Below are positions 43,662 to 52,286 of a stretch of DNA of 64,000 nt, in pieces; position 1 is the stretch's first letter; each line of letters begins with the position of its first letter. The position numbers and the translations under genes were made by a program. The notes below the pieces were generated by a model, which saw nothing but the letters and a program-made list of their open reading frames with translations, was not told the origin of the DNA and searched no databases. The stretch covers positions 1 to 64,000 of the forward strand of contig JAJEHQ010000024.1 in assembly GCA_022823625.1 (NCBI GenBank), given 5' to 3'. Source of the stretch: Gammaproteobacteria bacterium. GTDB lineage: Bacteria; Pseudomonadota; Gammaproteobacteria; Arenicellales; JAJDZL01.

Positions 43662-44549
43662 ATGAGGACATCAGAAATTCTCAAACACCCACCGCTGGTT
43701 CTTACCAACGAGCAGCGGCACTTCTACTTTGATAACGGTTATTTGCTGCTGGAAAAAATTGTGCCGGAACAAATGCTTGAACGGCTTAGAAAAGTAACCA
43801 ACGAAATGATTGATCAGAGTCGTGGCATAACGGTTTCGGACGAGGTTTGGGATTTGGAAACAGGCCATACATCGGATTCGCCGCGACTTCGTCGACTAAC
43901 CAGCCCAAATGATCAGCATGAAGTTTACTGGGAGTATGCGTCAAGTGACTTGATTGGTAATATTGTTGCTGACCTGGTTGGACCCGATGTCAAATTTCAT
44001 CACTCAAAATTGAATTTCAAATGGGCGCGTGGTGGTGAAGAAGTCAAATGGCATCAGGATATACAGTTCTGGCCACATACGAATTACAGTCCGCTGACGG
44101 TTGGCTTGTATTTGTACGATTGTTCGCATGATCAGGGACCGTTGGTTGTACTTCCCGGAAGTCACAAAGGAGAGCTGTATGATCAATTCAACAAATATGG
44201 ACAGTGGACAGGATGCCTATCTGACTTAGATGCCTCCCGCCTTGACACCACTATCGCGGCAGAGTTGGAAGGTCCAGCCGGATCGTTGACAGTTCACAAC
44301 TGTCGAATGCTGCATTCGTCAATGCCGAATCGCTCTGACATCGGGCGTCCGCTTCTACTCAATGCATACTCATCCGCGGATGCCATGCCCTATACACCAG
44401 TTCCGACTCCCTCCAAGTATTTTCAGACAATAATTCGTGGATCTGCGGCCCGATGGTCGCACCACGACGAAAGGCCTTGTCAGATCCCTCCTGACTGGTC
44501 AGGTGGATACACCTCAATCTTTGCGCTTCAACAGGAAGAGGCAATGTAG
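43662..44549 (+). CDS. Phytanoyl-CoA dioxygenase (PhyH) family protein
   Basis: A 295-residue Fe(II)/2-oxoglutarate-dependent oxygenase. The iron ligands H131 and D133 appear in V-K-W-H-Q-D, and the distal His in H-N-C-R-M-L-H near residue 213, with an Arg a few residues later (P-N-R-S-D) that would bind 2-oxoglutarate. The F-x-F-D-N-G-Y-L start is typical. PhyH proteins hydroxylate varied small molecules, including fatty acyl-CoA, ectoine and phosphonates; the substrate cannot be assigned. Nothing nearby gives a pathway, and the next gene is serA after 281 bases. Confidence 0.85.
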   Translation: MRTSEILKHPPLVLTNEQRHFYFDNGYLLLEKIVPEQMLERLRKVTNEMIDQSRGITVSDEVWDLETGHTSDSPRLRRLTSPNDQHEVYWEYASSDLIGNIVADLVGPDVKFHHSKLNFKWARGGEEVKWHQDIQFWPHTNYSPLTVGLYLYDCSHDQGPLVVLPGSHKGELYDQFNKYGQWTGCLSDLDASRLDTTIAAELEGPAGSLTVHNCRMLHSSMPNRSDIGRPLLLNAYSSADAMPYTPVPTPSKYFQTIIRGSAARWSHHDERPCQIPPDWSGGYTSIFALQQEEAM

Positions 44550-44830
44550 CCTGTCAACTTCTCGAGTAGGATTTGATTTACTTCATTCTGGAAACTTGGA
44601 AATTTTTGAAGCCTGATAACTCTCAGTTCCTGTCGTGTTTACACTAGTGGTCGATTGGTATTATTGAGTGATTACGATTCAAACACGAATTTTCAAGTTG
44701 ACAGAAGAACGAGTGAAAATCCTTTCAAGATTCTCAAAATACTCCGTGTTGTTTCCTATACAATAAATTTTTCCTGCAATATTCGGTTCCCGGCTATTGC
44801 GACTATCACATCCCCAATTCCTCAGGAATT

Positions 44831-45790
44831 ATGCAGATACTTTTTGCTGACAAGTTTCCCGCGAAGCAGTTACAGCAGTTACAGACTTCCGGGTATGCGA
44901 CAATTTTTCAGCCTGATTTACAGGCTGCTGATTTACCAGCAAATATTGCAGGTAATGATGTACTTGTGGTGCGAAGCACCAAGGTTGACAGAGAGACAAT
45001 ACAAGCTGCCAACGATCTCAAGTTGATTATTCGAGCGGGGGCAGGAACCAACACAATCGACAAAGCGTTCGCAGCCGAGCGGGGAATTGCTGTTTGTAAT
45101 GTACCAGGCAAGAATTCGGTGGCGGTTGCTGAGTTAACTATGGGTCTGCTGCTGTCAATTGATCGCAATATTCCCGACAATGTTCGTGAATTGCGGGATG
45201 GGCAATGGAACAAAAAACGATACTCATCCGCGCAGGGATTGATGGGCCGCACCATTGGGATAATTGGAGCCGGTTCTATCGGGATGGCTGTTGCTGAAAG
45301 GGCCAAAGCCTTTGGTCTGAATGTTTTGATGATCAACAAACCTAACCGCTCGCAGGCAACACTGGACCGAATGAAGAATCTCGGAATCAGTACTGTCGAG
45401 AGTATCGACATTCTTGTTGCGGAAAGTGACATCGTTAGCATACATGTGCCCTCTACCGATTCGACCCGTAATCTCATTAACGCTGAGCTACTGTCAAAAA
45501 TGCGCGATGGGGCGATATTATTAAACACCTCTCGTGGCGACGTAGTTGACGAACAGGCTTTGCTAGATGCTATGGACAGCAAATCAATTCGAGTAGGATT
45601 GGATGTGTATCCAAACGAACCAGGTCAGGCTGCTTGCGAATTTGACTGTCAGCTTGCCAAGCATCCTAACGTTTATGGTACACATCATATTGGCGCGTCA
45701 ACCGAACAGGCGCAGAATGCTGTGGCCGAAGGTGTCTTGGAAGTTGTTCAAGCCTTCGAAAACGGTACCAGGCTCAATTGCGTCAATTGA
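44831..45790 (+). CDS. serA: D-3-phosphoglycerate dehydrogenase, short form
   Basis: A 319-residue D-isomer-specific 2-hydroxyacid dehydrogenase without the C-terminal ACT domain of enteric SerA. It has V-R-S-T-K-V near residue 47, G-A-G-T-N-T-I-D near residue 74, the NAD fold G-I-I-G-A-G-S-I-G near residues 141-149, the catalytic Arg in N-T-S-R-G-D near residue 236, and the His in H-H-I-G-A-S-T near residue 287. The gene just downstream is serC, so the first serine-biosynthesis step (3-phosphoglycerate to phosphohydroxypyruvate) is the natural role. Without the ACT domain, serine feedback inhibition is unlikely. Confidence 0.88.
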   Translation: MQILFADKFPAKQLQQLQTSGYATIFQPDLQAADLPANIAGNDVLVVRSTKVDRETIQAANDLKLIIRAGAGTNTIDKAFAAERGIAVCNVPGKNSVAVAELTMGLLLSIDRNIPDNVRELRDGQWNKKRYSSAQGLMGRTIGIIGAGSIGMAVAERAKAFGLNVLMINKPNRSQATLDRMKNLGISTVESIDILVAESDIVSIHVPSTDSTRNLINAELLSKMRDGAILLNTSRGDVVDEQALLDAMDSKSIRVGLDVYPNEPGQAACEFDCQLAKHPNVYGTHHIGASTEQAQNAVAEGVLEVVQAFENGTRLNCVN

Positions 45791-45845
45791 TTAATATTCA
45801 CCCACCAAAATTATTCAGCAACTCGAGAAACACAGGAGATTTCAG

Positions 45846-46931
45846 TTGAAACAGCGAGTTTATAACTTTTGCCCGGGTCCCTGTACCCTGCCACTAGAAG
45901 TTCTGGAAGAAACTCAGTCGGAACTCGTTAACTACAAAGGTACCGGAATGTCTTTGGTAGAGCACAGTCACCGCGGGCCTGAGTACGATGAAGTTCACAA
46001 CGAAACCGTCAGTCTGATCCGAGAACTCTTGGAAGTTCCAGAAGAGTTCAGTGTACTGCTGATTCAGGGTGGTGCCACAATGCAATTTGCAATGGTTGCG
46101 ATGAATGTTATGGCCCAGGCTGAAAAAGCGGCTTACGTGAATTCCGGTCATTGGGCGAAGCTCGCACTGAAGGATGCACAGGTATATGGTAGTACCTACG
46201 TCGCCTGGGATGGTGCTGACGACAACTATAGCCGAACCCCTGTTGCGAGTGAAATTTCGCTCCAACCAGACACCCAGTATCTACATATAACCACTAATGA
46301 AACAATCGGTGGAATTCGAACGTTTGATTGGCCGGACTTGGGTGTTCCGCTGGTTGCCGATATGTCATCCGACTATATGTCTCGAAAAATTCCGTGGGAC
46401 CTGATGGATGTCGCATACGGTGGAGCACAAAAAAATATCGGCCCATCTGGTGTTGCGGTGGTTATTGTCCGAAAATCTCTCATGAATGTTTCAAAGAGAG
46501 AATTACCGTCAGCGCTGGACTACCGCCAGTATCACAGCAGTGGCTCGCGGTTCAATACCCCTCCGGTATTCCCAATCTATGTCGCTGGAAAGGTACTCAA
46601 GTGGTACAAAGAACGCGGTGGCGTCGAAGAATTTGAAAAGGTGTCGATTGTCAAATCAGGATTTGTTTACGATGCAATCGACGCGGGCAACGGATTCTAT
46701 GATTGCCCGGTCACTGGCGAGAGCAGGTCACGGATGAATGTTGTCTTTCGTTTGCCGAACGAGGAACTGGAGGCCAAGTTCCTTGCTGGAGCTGAAGCAG
46801 AGGGACTGGTCAATCTAAAAGGACATCGAAGTGTTGGCGGTATGCGCGCAAGCATTTACAATGCTATGCCGATGGAAGGAGCAGAAAAACTCGCGTCGTT
46901 TATGGACACGTTCCGGGTTGCGAATTCGTAA
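45846..46931 (+). CDS. serC: Phosphoserine aminotransferase
   Basis: A 361-residue PLP aminotransferase, normal for SerC. It begins with Y-N-F-C-P-G-P (N-F-x-x-G-P is usual), and the PLP lysine is K196 in Y-G-G-A-Q-K-N-I-G-P-S-G. It converts phosphohydroxypyruvate to phosphoserine. The start is TTG at 45846, supported by AGGAG ten bases upstream. The order serA-serC-DUF1015 recurs in many proteobacteria; serB is not here. Confidence 0.95.
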   Translation: MKQRVYNFCPGPCTLPLEVLEETQSELVNYKGTGMSLVEHSHRGPEYDEVHNETVSLIRELLEVPEEFSVLLIQGGATMQFAMVAMNVMAQAEKAAYVNSGHWAKLALKDAQVYGSTYVAWDGADDNYSRTPVASEISLQPDTQYLHITTNETIGGIRTFDWPDLGVPLVADMSSDYMSRKIPWDLMDVAYGGAQKNIGPSGVAVVIVRKSLMNVSKRELPSALDYRQYHSSGSRFNTPPVFPIYVAGKVLKWYKERGGVEEFEKVSIVKSGFVYDAIDAGNGFYDCPVTGESRSRMNVVFRLPNEELEAKFLAGAEAEGLVNLKGHRSVGGMRASIYNAMPMEGAEKLASFMDTFRVANS

Positions 46932-46957
46932 GGTATTTCTATTAAGGAAAGGGCGTA

Positions 46958-48202
46958 GTGCCGCAGATCAAGAAGTTTGACGGATTACTGGTTAATCCTG
47001 AAAAAATTGACCAGGTTGTCACACCGTCATATGACGCGATGACACCGGCGGAACGTCGCACGTTCGCTGAGCAGAATCCAGACAACTACGTCAATGTGAT
47101 GCGTACGCTTGAGGAATTCGATGGCAATGGTCCGACGCTCGAAGAAATTCTGGACCATAATCAGTCCCATCTCAACAAACTGCTCGGTCGTGGTGCATTC
47201 ATCAAAACCGAGATTCCGGCCTATTTTCTGTATCAACTTCGGTTGGGATCACACGAACAAACTGGGGTAATCGCGACCATTCCTGTGGAAGATTACACCA
47301 GTGGCCGTCTCAAGAAGCACGAGGATACTCAGCTAAAAAAGGAAAACATGCTGACCCAATATCAGCAGACTGTGGGAGTAACGTCCAGTCCTATCTGTGT
47401 TGGGTATCCTGACCAGGAAGAAATTGATGATGCAGTGGCTCGTGCAAAACTCGCATCACCTTGTCTTGAATTCAGCGCCTGGGATGACGTTGAGCAGTCA
47501 ATCTGGCGAATCGATGATGCCGAAATTTCAGCACAGCTGGAGCAGGGATTTAGTCAAATCGTATACACCTATCTTACAGACGGTCACCATCGCTGCGCAG
47601 CTGGCGCTCGAATTGCGCAATCAGCTAAAGATCAACCTTTGAACACTACAAATTCAAATAGTCGAAGGCTTTTCGTCGCGCTCTTCCCTGAGAGCCAACT
47701 TAGAATTTTCTCCTATTTCCGGTGTGTTCGTGACTTGGGCGGATTGAGCGTTGATGAATTGCTCAATGGAATTCGGAGTACTGGTATTGACGTTCAGGAA
47801 ATGAATGCTGGTCGCGACAACGGACTCCTGCCAAGCCAGGCGAGGCATATCACAATGATTGTCGACGACAGTGTCTATCAGTTGCAGATTCCTGACTCAA
47901 TGGTACCGTCCGATGATCCGGTCCGTTCACTGGATGTATCCATTCTCCAGGAGCATGTGCTTTCAGGCGTTTTGCAGATTCACGATGCCCGTTCCGACAG
48001 TCGTCTGAGCTACGTACCTGGAAGCGATGGCATATCCGGATTGATGAAACGATGCGCTCAGGGTTGGCAATTGGGATTCGCATGCGTTGATACAACAATG
48101 CAGGAAGTCATGGATGTCGCTGATGCGGGCTGCGTGATGCCTCCAAAATCGACCTGGTTTGATCCAAAGCTGCGCTCGGGGATATTCCTTCAATACTGCT
48201 GA
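46958..48202 (+). CDS. DUF1015-family protein
   Basis: A 414-residue protein of the DUF1015 family. Marks: V-T-P-S-Y-D near residue 22, Y-V-N-V-M-R near residue 43, the R-L-K-K-H-E-D-T near residue 113, and Y-L-T-D-G-H-H-R-C-A-A near residues 205-215. The family is soluble, of unknown activity, and repeatedly found beside serA and serC, as here, so a role near serine metabolism is often guessed. The start is GTG with an AAGGAAAGG ribosome site. Stop lies 370 bases before recQ. Confidence 0.85.
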   Translation: MPQIKKFDGLLVNPEKIDQVVTPSYDAMTPAERRTFAEQNPDNYVNVMRTLEEFDGNGPTLEEILDHNQSHLNKLLGRGAFIKTEIPAYFLYQLRLGSHEQTGVIATIPVEDYTSGRLKKHEDTQLKKENMLTQYQQTVGVTSSPICVGYPDQEEIDDAVARAKLASPCLEFSAWDDVEQSIWRIDDAEISAQLEQGFSQIVYTYLTDGHHRCAAGARIAQSAKDQPLNTTNSNSRRLFVALFPESQLRIFSYFRCVRDLGGLSVDELLNGIRSTGIDVQEMNAGRDNGLLPSQARHITMIVDDSVYQLQIPDSMVPSDDPVRSLDVSILQEHVLSGVLQIHDARSDSRLSYVPGSDGISGLMKRCAQGWQLGFACVDTTMQEVMDVADAGCVMPPKSTWFDPKLRSGIFLQYC

Positions 48203-48572
48203 CAGTCATTTCTAGAACCCACTTATGCCTTTAGCAGGGCACTAGACTGTACTTCATCCCCTCACTGCGAATTTAATTCGTTTTGTACTGTGTGCTCAGC
48301 ATTGAACCACTGAGTATCGTTGACTGACACCTGCGGTCCTTTTGGGACATCTTTGACATAAATTCAAGCGGTCCAATGTCGAGTGGAAGCAGCTCGAACA
48401 GGTTCTTCGAAACATTCAGGACTTTGTTCGAGTCTGTGCTCTCATGTTGCCCTTGAACGGTTTCCAGCAGACTTCATGCGAAGCTGGTGTCACAGCAGAC
48501 TGCAAACCTTTGCAAAACCTTACAATATTGATCGTGTTCAGTGCCAGTCTAACTTGAGACCAAAACAGGCTG
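48203..48572. other. Intergenic region before recQ
   Basis: A 370-base gap with no gene. A short ATG frame at 48383-48583 shows no family. I see no clear promoter or terminator here. Confidence 0.4.
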
Positions 48573-50441
48573 TTGGACACTAAAGCGACTGACCCATCGA
48601 CGGAAAGAAGGACATTGAATCATCGCTCAGCAGACAAGCACGAAATTTTGCGCGAGGTTTTTGGCTACGATTCGTTCAGGCCAAATCAGGAGGCAGTTAT
48701 AGACCAACTGGTTTCCGGCCACAATGTGCTTGCTGTCATGCCAACCGGATCTGGCAAATCCCTTTGCTACCAGGTTCCAGCACTGATGAACGAGGGACTT
48801 GCCGTAGTGATCTCTCCGTTGATCGCCCTGATGCGGGACCAGGTCAACGCTCTGAAGCTCGCCGGGGTTGACGCTGATACGATCAATTCATCCAGTGACC
48901 ACGAAGCCAATTACGCCGTGGTTACACGTTTGAAATCCGGTTCGCTGAAACTGCTTTATCTCTCACCAGAAAAACTCATGACAGAGTCGATGCTGGACAT
49001 GCTCGGCGAGCAGGAGTTAATCCTGATCGCTGTTGATGAGGCGCACTGTATTTCTCAGTGGGGTCCCGCATTTCGTCCAGAATATGCTCAACTGTCACAA
49101 TTGCGCGAAATATTTTCGGATACGCCCATGCTTGCTACAACTGCAACGGCTGATGAAGTTACCCGTTCGGAAATAATCAAACGCCTTTTCGCAGGCAATG
49201 CCTCAGTTCTTGTGCAGGGATTCGACCGACCCAACATCAAGCTGTCAGCCGCCGCGAAGGCTGGGGACAATCGCCAGATGCTGGACTTTCTGGCACCGCA
49301 CAAAGGTGAGAGCGGTATTGTCTACTGCCTGTCGCGGAAGAAAACCGAGGCAGTTGCGACGTTTCTTGCGTCGTCGGGCTATCGCGCACTGCCATATCAC
49401 GCCGGCATGGATAAGGATCGGCGCGACGAAAATCAGAGTATCTTAATGACCGAACCTGGAATAGTTATGGTGGCCACCATCGCTTTCGGAATGGGGATTG
49501 ATAAATCTGATATCCGATTCGTACTGCATGCAGACATGCCCGGATCCATAGAGGCGTATTACCAGGAAATCGGTCGAGCTGGGCGTGATGGAGAACCATC
49601 GGAAGCTCACATGCTGTTCGGACTTGATGACATTCGCATACGTCGGCTTTTCATTGACGAGGAAGATGCCGGAGAAGACAGGCAGCGTCGGGAACACCAA
49701 AGATTAAATGCATTGATTGGTTATTGTGAGTCGCCGACATGCCGAAGACGCGCTTTGCTCGCATATTTCGGGGAACAGATCAGCCCGTGCGAAAACTGCG
49801 ATACCTGCCTGAACCCGGTTGAACTTTCTGATGGCACCGAATACGGAAGAATGGCGCTGTCGGCGATATACCGTACCGGTCAGCGCTTCGGTGCGATTCA
49901 TATTATCGATGTGCTTCTGGGCAACCTGACTGCGAAAGTGAAGAAAGCAGGCCACGACCTGATTCCGACATTTGGCGTTGGCACACAGATCAATAGTCAG
50001 GAGTGGCGCGCCTTGATTCGCCAGCTCGTCAGCTCTGGATTTCTAGTTCAGAATATAGCAGCGTATGGAGGATTGCGGATTACCAAATCTGGATTCGATC
50101 TGCTCAAAGGGAACTGCACTTTCGAATACCAGCGTCCGACGGCACTAATCTGCCAGTCAAAGGCGCCGCAGTTGAAAAAGGTAAAACTGTCGGTAGACCT
50201 GGATTCTGAAGAGAAATCGCTGTTGAACCGACTGAAAGCGCTCCGACTTCGTTTGGCCAAAGAACGCAGCGTACCGGCATATGTGATATTTCCCGACCGT
50301 TCGCTTGAAGAGATGGCTCACCGCCGCCCGGCAACACTAGACGAATTTTCCAGGATTAATGGCGTCGGTGAGGCCAAACTGCATAGTTTTGCACAAGCCT
50401 TTCTTGCGGAAATTGAAAAGAGCTTGGGAGAAAGTGACTGA
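48573..50441 (+). CDS. recQ: ATP-dependent DNA helicase RecQ
   Basis: A 622-residue superfamily 2 3'-5' helicase for repair and recombination. Motif 0 is F-G-Y-D-S-F-R-P-N-Q near residue 30, Walker A is M-P-T-G-S-G-K-S near residue 56, and the box is D-E-A-H near residue 152. The RecQ zinc site cysteines are near residues 389-414 (C-E-S-P-T-C, then C-E-N-C-D-T-C). A winged helix and a C-terminal HRDC domain (about 540-615) follow. The aromatic-rich loop reads W-G-P-A-F-R-P-E-Y where E. coli RecQ has W-G-H-D-F-R-P-E-Y. The start is TTG 48573; a second TTG at 48615 has an AAGAAGG site and is also possible. Confidence 0.93.
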   Translation: MDTKATDPSTERRTLNHRSADKHEILREVFGYDSFRPNQEAVIDQLVSGHNVLAVMPTGSGKSLCYQVPALMNEGLAVVISPLIALMRDQVNALKLAGVDADTINSSSDHEANYAVVTRLKSGSLKLLYLSPEKLMTESMLDMLGEQELILIAVDEAHCISQWGPAFRPEYAQLSQLREIFSDTPMLATTATADEVTRSEIIKRLFAGNASVLVQGFDRPNIKLSAAAKAGDNRQMLDFLAPHKGESGIVYCLSRKKTEAVATFLASSGYRALPYHAGMDKDRRDENQSILMTEPGIVMVATIAFGMGIDKSDIRFVLHADMPGSIEAYYQEIGRAGRDGEPSEAHMLFGLDDIRIRRLFIDEEDAGEDRQRREHQRLNALIGYCESPTCRRRALLAYFGEQISPCENCDTCLNPVELSDGTEYGRMALSAIYRTGQRFGAIHIIDVLLGNLTAKVKKAGHDLIPTFGVGTQINSQEWRALIRQLVSSGFLVQNIAAYGGLRITKSGFDLLKGNCTFEYQRPTALICQSKAPQLKKVKLSVDLDSEEKSLLNRLKALRLRLAKERSVPAYVIFPDRSLEEMAHRRPATLDEFSRINGVGEAKLHSFAQAFLAEIEKSLGESD

Positions 50442-50747
50442 TCCCGAGGTGCCGGCGAATAAACAGTCCTCCTTTTGCCGATCGATATCAGTTCCGAAGT
50501 CGGTAAGAATGCCAGGAATCCAGTCGGATGAAAGCAATTGAAGATCGGTCCGAGAGACGAAAGTGTGTTTCAACTGGATAAAGGATGTACGGATTGTGAC
50601 AGATACTTCTGCCAAGCAGACGCTTGTCGCCAGTTGGAACTCGCAGAAGTTCAGCGACGAGGTGATTGTGTGGTGGTCTGACCCATCAAACCAAACTGTC
50701 GTTTCCGGTAAAGTAAAATCAATTCCAACTGCACGTTGACTTCGACC

Positions 50748-51677
50748 ATGAATAATCGGAAATTTCCAATCGGCATTGCGGATTTTCGCTCAATTCGCTC
50801 TGATGACTATTATTACATCGACAAGACCCCGCATATCGAAAGACTGATCGGCCAGGGCCGGTATTACTTCCTGTCGCGCCCGCGCCGTTTCGGCAAAAGC
50901 CTGCTGCTTGATACGATGCTGGAACTGTTCGAGGGCAGCGAGCCGCTTTTTCGAGGACTTTACATACATGATCGCTGGGACTGGTCAACACAGTATCCCA
51001 TCGTGCGCCTGAGCTTTAATGCAGAGTACAGCAGGCCTGGCGTTTTGGAAGAAAATGTCAAGGTCCAACTTGAGAATCTTGAAATCAAGCACGGCTTGTC
51101 AGATGGCTACGATTCGACGAATTTGCACGGATCAAATCGATTTGCAAGACTGCTGCACAATCTCCATGCGAAAACAGGAAAACAGGCCGTCGTCCTGATA
51201 GACGAGTATGACGAGCCTGAGGTGATGGAATACCTGAACGGATTTTCGAAATTCCCGGATGTCGCACAGATCTTCCGCATTCATCGCCATGTCAAACACT
51301 ATAAAAAAGGCGTGGTGACAAAAACCACAGACGAAGTCGCTGTCGGCTTTACGTCACTGCCGGCTGACCGGGCGAATCCAAAGAGTCTTCTGGATTTGAA
51401 CCGCCGCCATTGGACGATAGAATCGGTGCATCATGTACTTGACAGCCTGAAGACCTGGCAGGAAGATCATCTGCTGATTCGCAAAGGCAACGGACCTGAG
51501 AATCTGACCGCGCTGCGCCGGTTTGCGATTGCAGTGATCAAGCGTCATTCGAAAAAAGTTGCATCAACAATCCGCAAACTCAAATGCGATGTCCGCCTGC
51601 TTTTGGATTACTTGTGTCTGACTGAAAACACCCGGCGCAGGAGACGGGCGGTGGAACCTGCGAGTGCTGCATGCTGA
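50748..51677 (+). pseudogene. Truncated AAA-ATPase-like gene fused in frame to a transposase tail
   Basis: The 309-codon frame is a chimera. Residues 1-157 are the front of an AAA-ATPase-like/PDDEXK_9-type protein, with F-P-I-G-I-A-D-F, Y-Y-I-D-K-T, the nucleotide-binding R-P-R-R-F-G-K-S-L-L-L and the V-V-L-I-D-E-Y-D-E-P box. Intact homologues run past 500 residues. At the point where D-E-Y-D-K-P-I would continue, the sequence changes to an ISAs1-like transposase C-terminus. The frame stays open through the join, so a fusion protein could be made but both functions should be lost. Confidence 0.78.
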
Positions 51678-51981
51678 CGGCATCACCCAGATCGAACGTT
51701 CCGTTGTGGTTCGCAAGGAGACGAACCGGAACCCGTCTGTACCGACTGCTGATGATGATTGAAAAGCGGGTGCAAAACGCCGGTCACATCACCTGAATCG
51801 ACCCAAACCGGGCAGAATCCATGGATTCATGCCCCGGTTGAACACACCTGGATTCAACCATGCAGAAATTGCAGGTCGAAACCGCCTGGCCGACCGACAA
51901 CAAAATTCACCTTGGGGACCGTTGCGCCCGCATTTTTTTCGCTCAGAATATAAGCGGACTAGTCACCTCAAATGAGCCCTG
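51216..51981 (+). mobile_element. ISAs1-like insertion sequence, 3' remnant
   Basis: From about 51216 the frame reads F-P-D-V-A-Q-I-F-R-I-H-R-H, then V-G-F-T-S-L-P-A-D-R-A-N and N-R-R-H-W-T-I-E-S-V-H-H-V-L-D, which is the C-terminal third of ISAs1-type transposases (the H-W-x-I-E-N block). The front of the transposase and the left end are gone. A sequence ending GAGCCCTG at 51981 could be the right end, since this family ends in CAGGG; that boundary is a guess. Around 300 bases between the stop and that point hold no gene. Confidence 0.6.
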
Positions 51982-52096
51982 TCGGCGGCAAATTGCGGCT
52001 TTGTAACGCTGAGCGCGGCATAAGGTCGTTTCAGATTCTGAACACCTGAACTTCATCACTGCTGAATTTGAGGGGTGCGATTTAAATCACACCGGG
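51982..52096. other. Spacer between IS remnant and Fic repeats
   Basis: About 115 bases with no gene or clear signal, becoming AT-rich toward the repeat block. Confidence 0.35.
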
Positions 52097-52275
52097 ATTA
52101 AGCATGGCTTAACAACAAACGGAAAACGACATTATAATTAAGGATTACACCAAAATGCTTAATAGCGGAATGTGTTATTAAGCATGGCTTAACAACAAAC
52201 GGAAAACGGCACCGTAATTAATGATAAATCAAAAATATTTAATAGTGTCTTTCGCTATTAAGCATTGCTGAATAA
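52097..52275 (+). repeat. 80-bp tandem repeat with palindromes, upstream of fic
   Basis: Units begin at 52097, 52177 and 52257, exactly 80 bases apart. The first 32 bases of units 1 and 2 are identical; the remaining 48 are similar but diverged. Unit 3 keeps about 19 recognisable bases before running into the Fic ribosome site. Units 1 and 2 start with ATTAAGCATGGCTTAA, holding the perfect palindrome TTAAGC-ATG-GCTTAA. Further inverted pairs span the junctions (ATGCTTAATA with TATTAAGCAT; TTAATAG with CTATTAA). A TATAAT is at 52133-52138. Likely a promoter/operator array for the Fic gene 11 bases downstream. Confidence 0.75.
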
Positions 52276-52286
52276 TCGGGGAATTT

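Noticed and set aside
44908-45582. 224-codon minus-strand frame opposite serA
   Set aside because: Antisense shadow of serA with low-complexity Ser/Arg/Ile composition and no family.
50337-50615. 92-codon minus-strand gene after recQ
   Set aside because: About 100 bases overlap the 3' end of recQ in antisense and no family is recognised; the part outside recQ is too short to support.
52097-52275. CRISPR array
   Set aside because: Only two full units and one partial unit, with an 80-base period and similar, not unique, spacers; no cas genes nearby. It fits a promoter/operator repeat better.
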